Positions 12,789 through 13,208 of a stretch of DNA of 13,208 nt are shown one piece after another. Numbering within the stretch: the first letter of the stretch is position 1; the number at the start of each line of letters is the position of its first letter. The position numbers and the translations under genes were made by a program. Under the pieces are notes generated by a model that worked only from the letters and a program-made list of their open reading frames with translations, searched no databases and was not told where the DNA came from. Source of the DNA: a bacterium (GTDB lineage Bacteria; Patescibacteriota; Minisyncoccia; Minisyncoccales; PEYH01); contig JAGGVA010000062.1 of assembly GCA_021158195.1 (NCBI GenBank), forward strand, positions 1-13,208. The letters are read 5' to 3'.

Positions 12789-12906
12789 GGTGGATAGTCC
12801 CTACTAAGAGAAAGGGAGCTGATAAGAATTAACAGATCTTTTTTTCGAAAGTCGTCATTTCTATTAAAATTGTTTCCGCCAAGATCTAGAAAGAACATTG
12901 AAATTT
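12789..12906 (+). repeat. Diverged repeat, copy 2, leading into the tRNA-Leu promoter
   Basis: It carries the same ordered blocks as copy 1 in shorter form: GGTGGATAGTCCCTACTAAGAGA, GCTGAT, ATTAAAATTGTTTC and TTGAAATTT. The last block contains the TTGAAA -35 element of the tRNA gene. The stretch 12743-12897 has no coding frame that I can support. Confidence 0.6.
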
Positions 12907-12926
12907 CTAAAAAAAGATAATAAAAT
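12898..12926 (+). promoter_or_regulatory. Promoter of tRNA-Leu
   Basis: TTGAAA (12898-12903), a 17-bp spacer and TAAAAT (12921-12926) lie just before the tRNA. The expected start near 12933 is 2 nt before the mature 5' end, leaving almost no 5' leader for RNase P. Confidence 0.65.
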
Positions 12927-12934
12927 AAAAAGAG

Positions 12935-13018
12935 GCCGGAGTGGCGGAACTGGAAGACGCGATGGACTCAAAATCCATTGCCCCTCGGGGCGTGAGGGTT
13001 CAAATCCCTCCTCCGGCA
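12935..13018 (+). tRNA. tRNA-Leu, anticodon CAA
   Basis: The 84-nt gene folds as a class II tRNA. The acceptor stem pairs GCCGGAG (12935-12941) with CTCCGGC (13011-13017), discriminator A 13018. The anticodon stem ATGGA/TCCAT holds the loop CTCAAAA, giving anticodon CAA for UUG codons. The long variable arm is TGCCCCTCGGGGCG. The T arm is GAGGG-TTCAAAT-CCCTC. Discriminator A and the long arm fit leucine. The CCA end is not encoded, so a CCA-adding enzyme is needed. It reads toward the convergent PAP2 gene, whose stop lies 12 bp away. Confidence 0.96.
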
Positions 13019-13030
13019 CAATGAAAATTT

Positions 13031-13208
13031 CTATTTAATTTTTTTAATCTTTTTGAATAGTTCAACGAAGAGCCATCCTACAAAAACTCCAACCACTGCT
13101 CCAACTAAAATATCAGATGGCCAATGGAGACCGCAGTAAATTCTGGAAGTACCCATTAAAAAACTGACTAAAAAGAAAAATATTCCCAGTTTTTTGTTGT
13201 AAAAATAA
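13031..13208 (-). CDS. PAP2-family membrane phosphatase, C-terminal end; runs off the right edge
   Basis: The last 58 or so residues are visible. They hold the third PAP2 signature, SRIYCGLHWPSD, with Arg, catalytic His and Asp in the usual spacing. A final transmembrane segment follows (DILVGAVVGVFVGWLFVELF) and a basic tail, KKIKKIK. A membrane segment, LGIFFFLVSFLMG, precedes the motif. Members of this group often act on undecaprenyl pyrophosphate or other lipid phosphates. Which substrate applies here cannot be told from the fragment. The gene converges on tRNA-Leu. Confidence 0.88.
   Translation of the reverse strand, partial: YFYNKKLGIFFFLVSFLMGTSRIYCGLHWPSDILVGAVVGVFVGWLFVELFKKIKKIK

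Noticed and set aside
12935..13018. tRNA-Leu as an attachment site of an integrated element
   Set aside because: No second copy of the tRNA 3' end and no integrase gene is seen in the window.

Overview
The window is low-GC DNA, roughly a third G+C in most genes (estimated by eye). It carries compact bacterial housekeeping genes. Several traits together suggest an uncultured, anaerobic, reduced-genome bacterium such as a Patescibacteria/CPR member: an intein-bearing class III ribonucleotide reductase, an FtsZ without a C-terminal tail, a short DprA, near-leaderless mRNAs and very short intergenic gaps. This placement is inference, since no rRNA is present. TGA ends ftsA and topA and does not interrupt conserved genes, so the code is the standard bacterial one and not the UGA-Gly code of some CPR lineages.

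Layout. (1) Bases 1-1900, minus strand: 5' part of nrdD, interrupted at its SMCCRL motif by a LAGLIDADG-type intein that runs off the left edge. A strong promoter and a perfect DnaA box lie upstream. (2) 1994-4586, minus strand: ybeY-ftsA-ftsZ, overlapping genes behind a promoter that leaves almost no leader. A perfect terminator hairpin separates them from rpsU. (3) 4665-7128, minus strand: lepB-hisS-HIT, then rpsU, with lepB sharing a divergent promoter region with pth. (4) 7189-10998: pth (plus), a small convergent minus-strand gene of 62 codons, then dprA and topA (plus). (5) 10996-12087: accessory stretch with an 8-bp tandem repeat over the topA stop, a 38-bp near-palindrome, a possibly structured leader, two small ORFs with strong Shine-Dalgarno sites and a strong terminator. 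(6) 12088-13208: a membrane-anchored protein of unknown function between two diverged copies of a repeat, tRNA-Leu(CAA) with its own promoter, and the 3' end of a PAP2-type phosphatase gene.

The named genes cover dNTP synthesis, division (FtsZ/FtsA), rRNA and ribosome work (YbeY, bS21), charging and rescue of tRNA (HisRS, Pth, tRNA-Leu), protein export (LepB), DNA handling (DprA, TopA) and probably lipid-carrier recycling (PAP2). The most unusual signal is a contrast in expression style. Core genes have extended -10 promoters almost touching the start codon and no Shine-Dalgarno site, while the three small unknown ORFs have strong Shine-Dalgarno sites and, in two cases, dedicated terminators.
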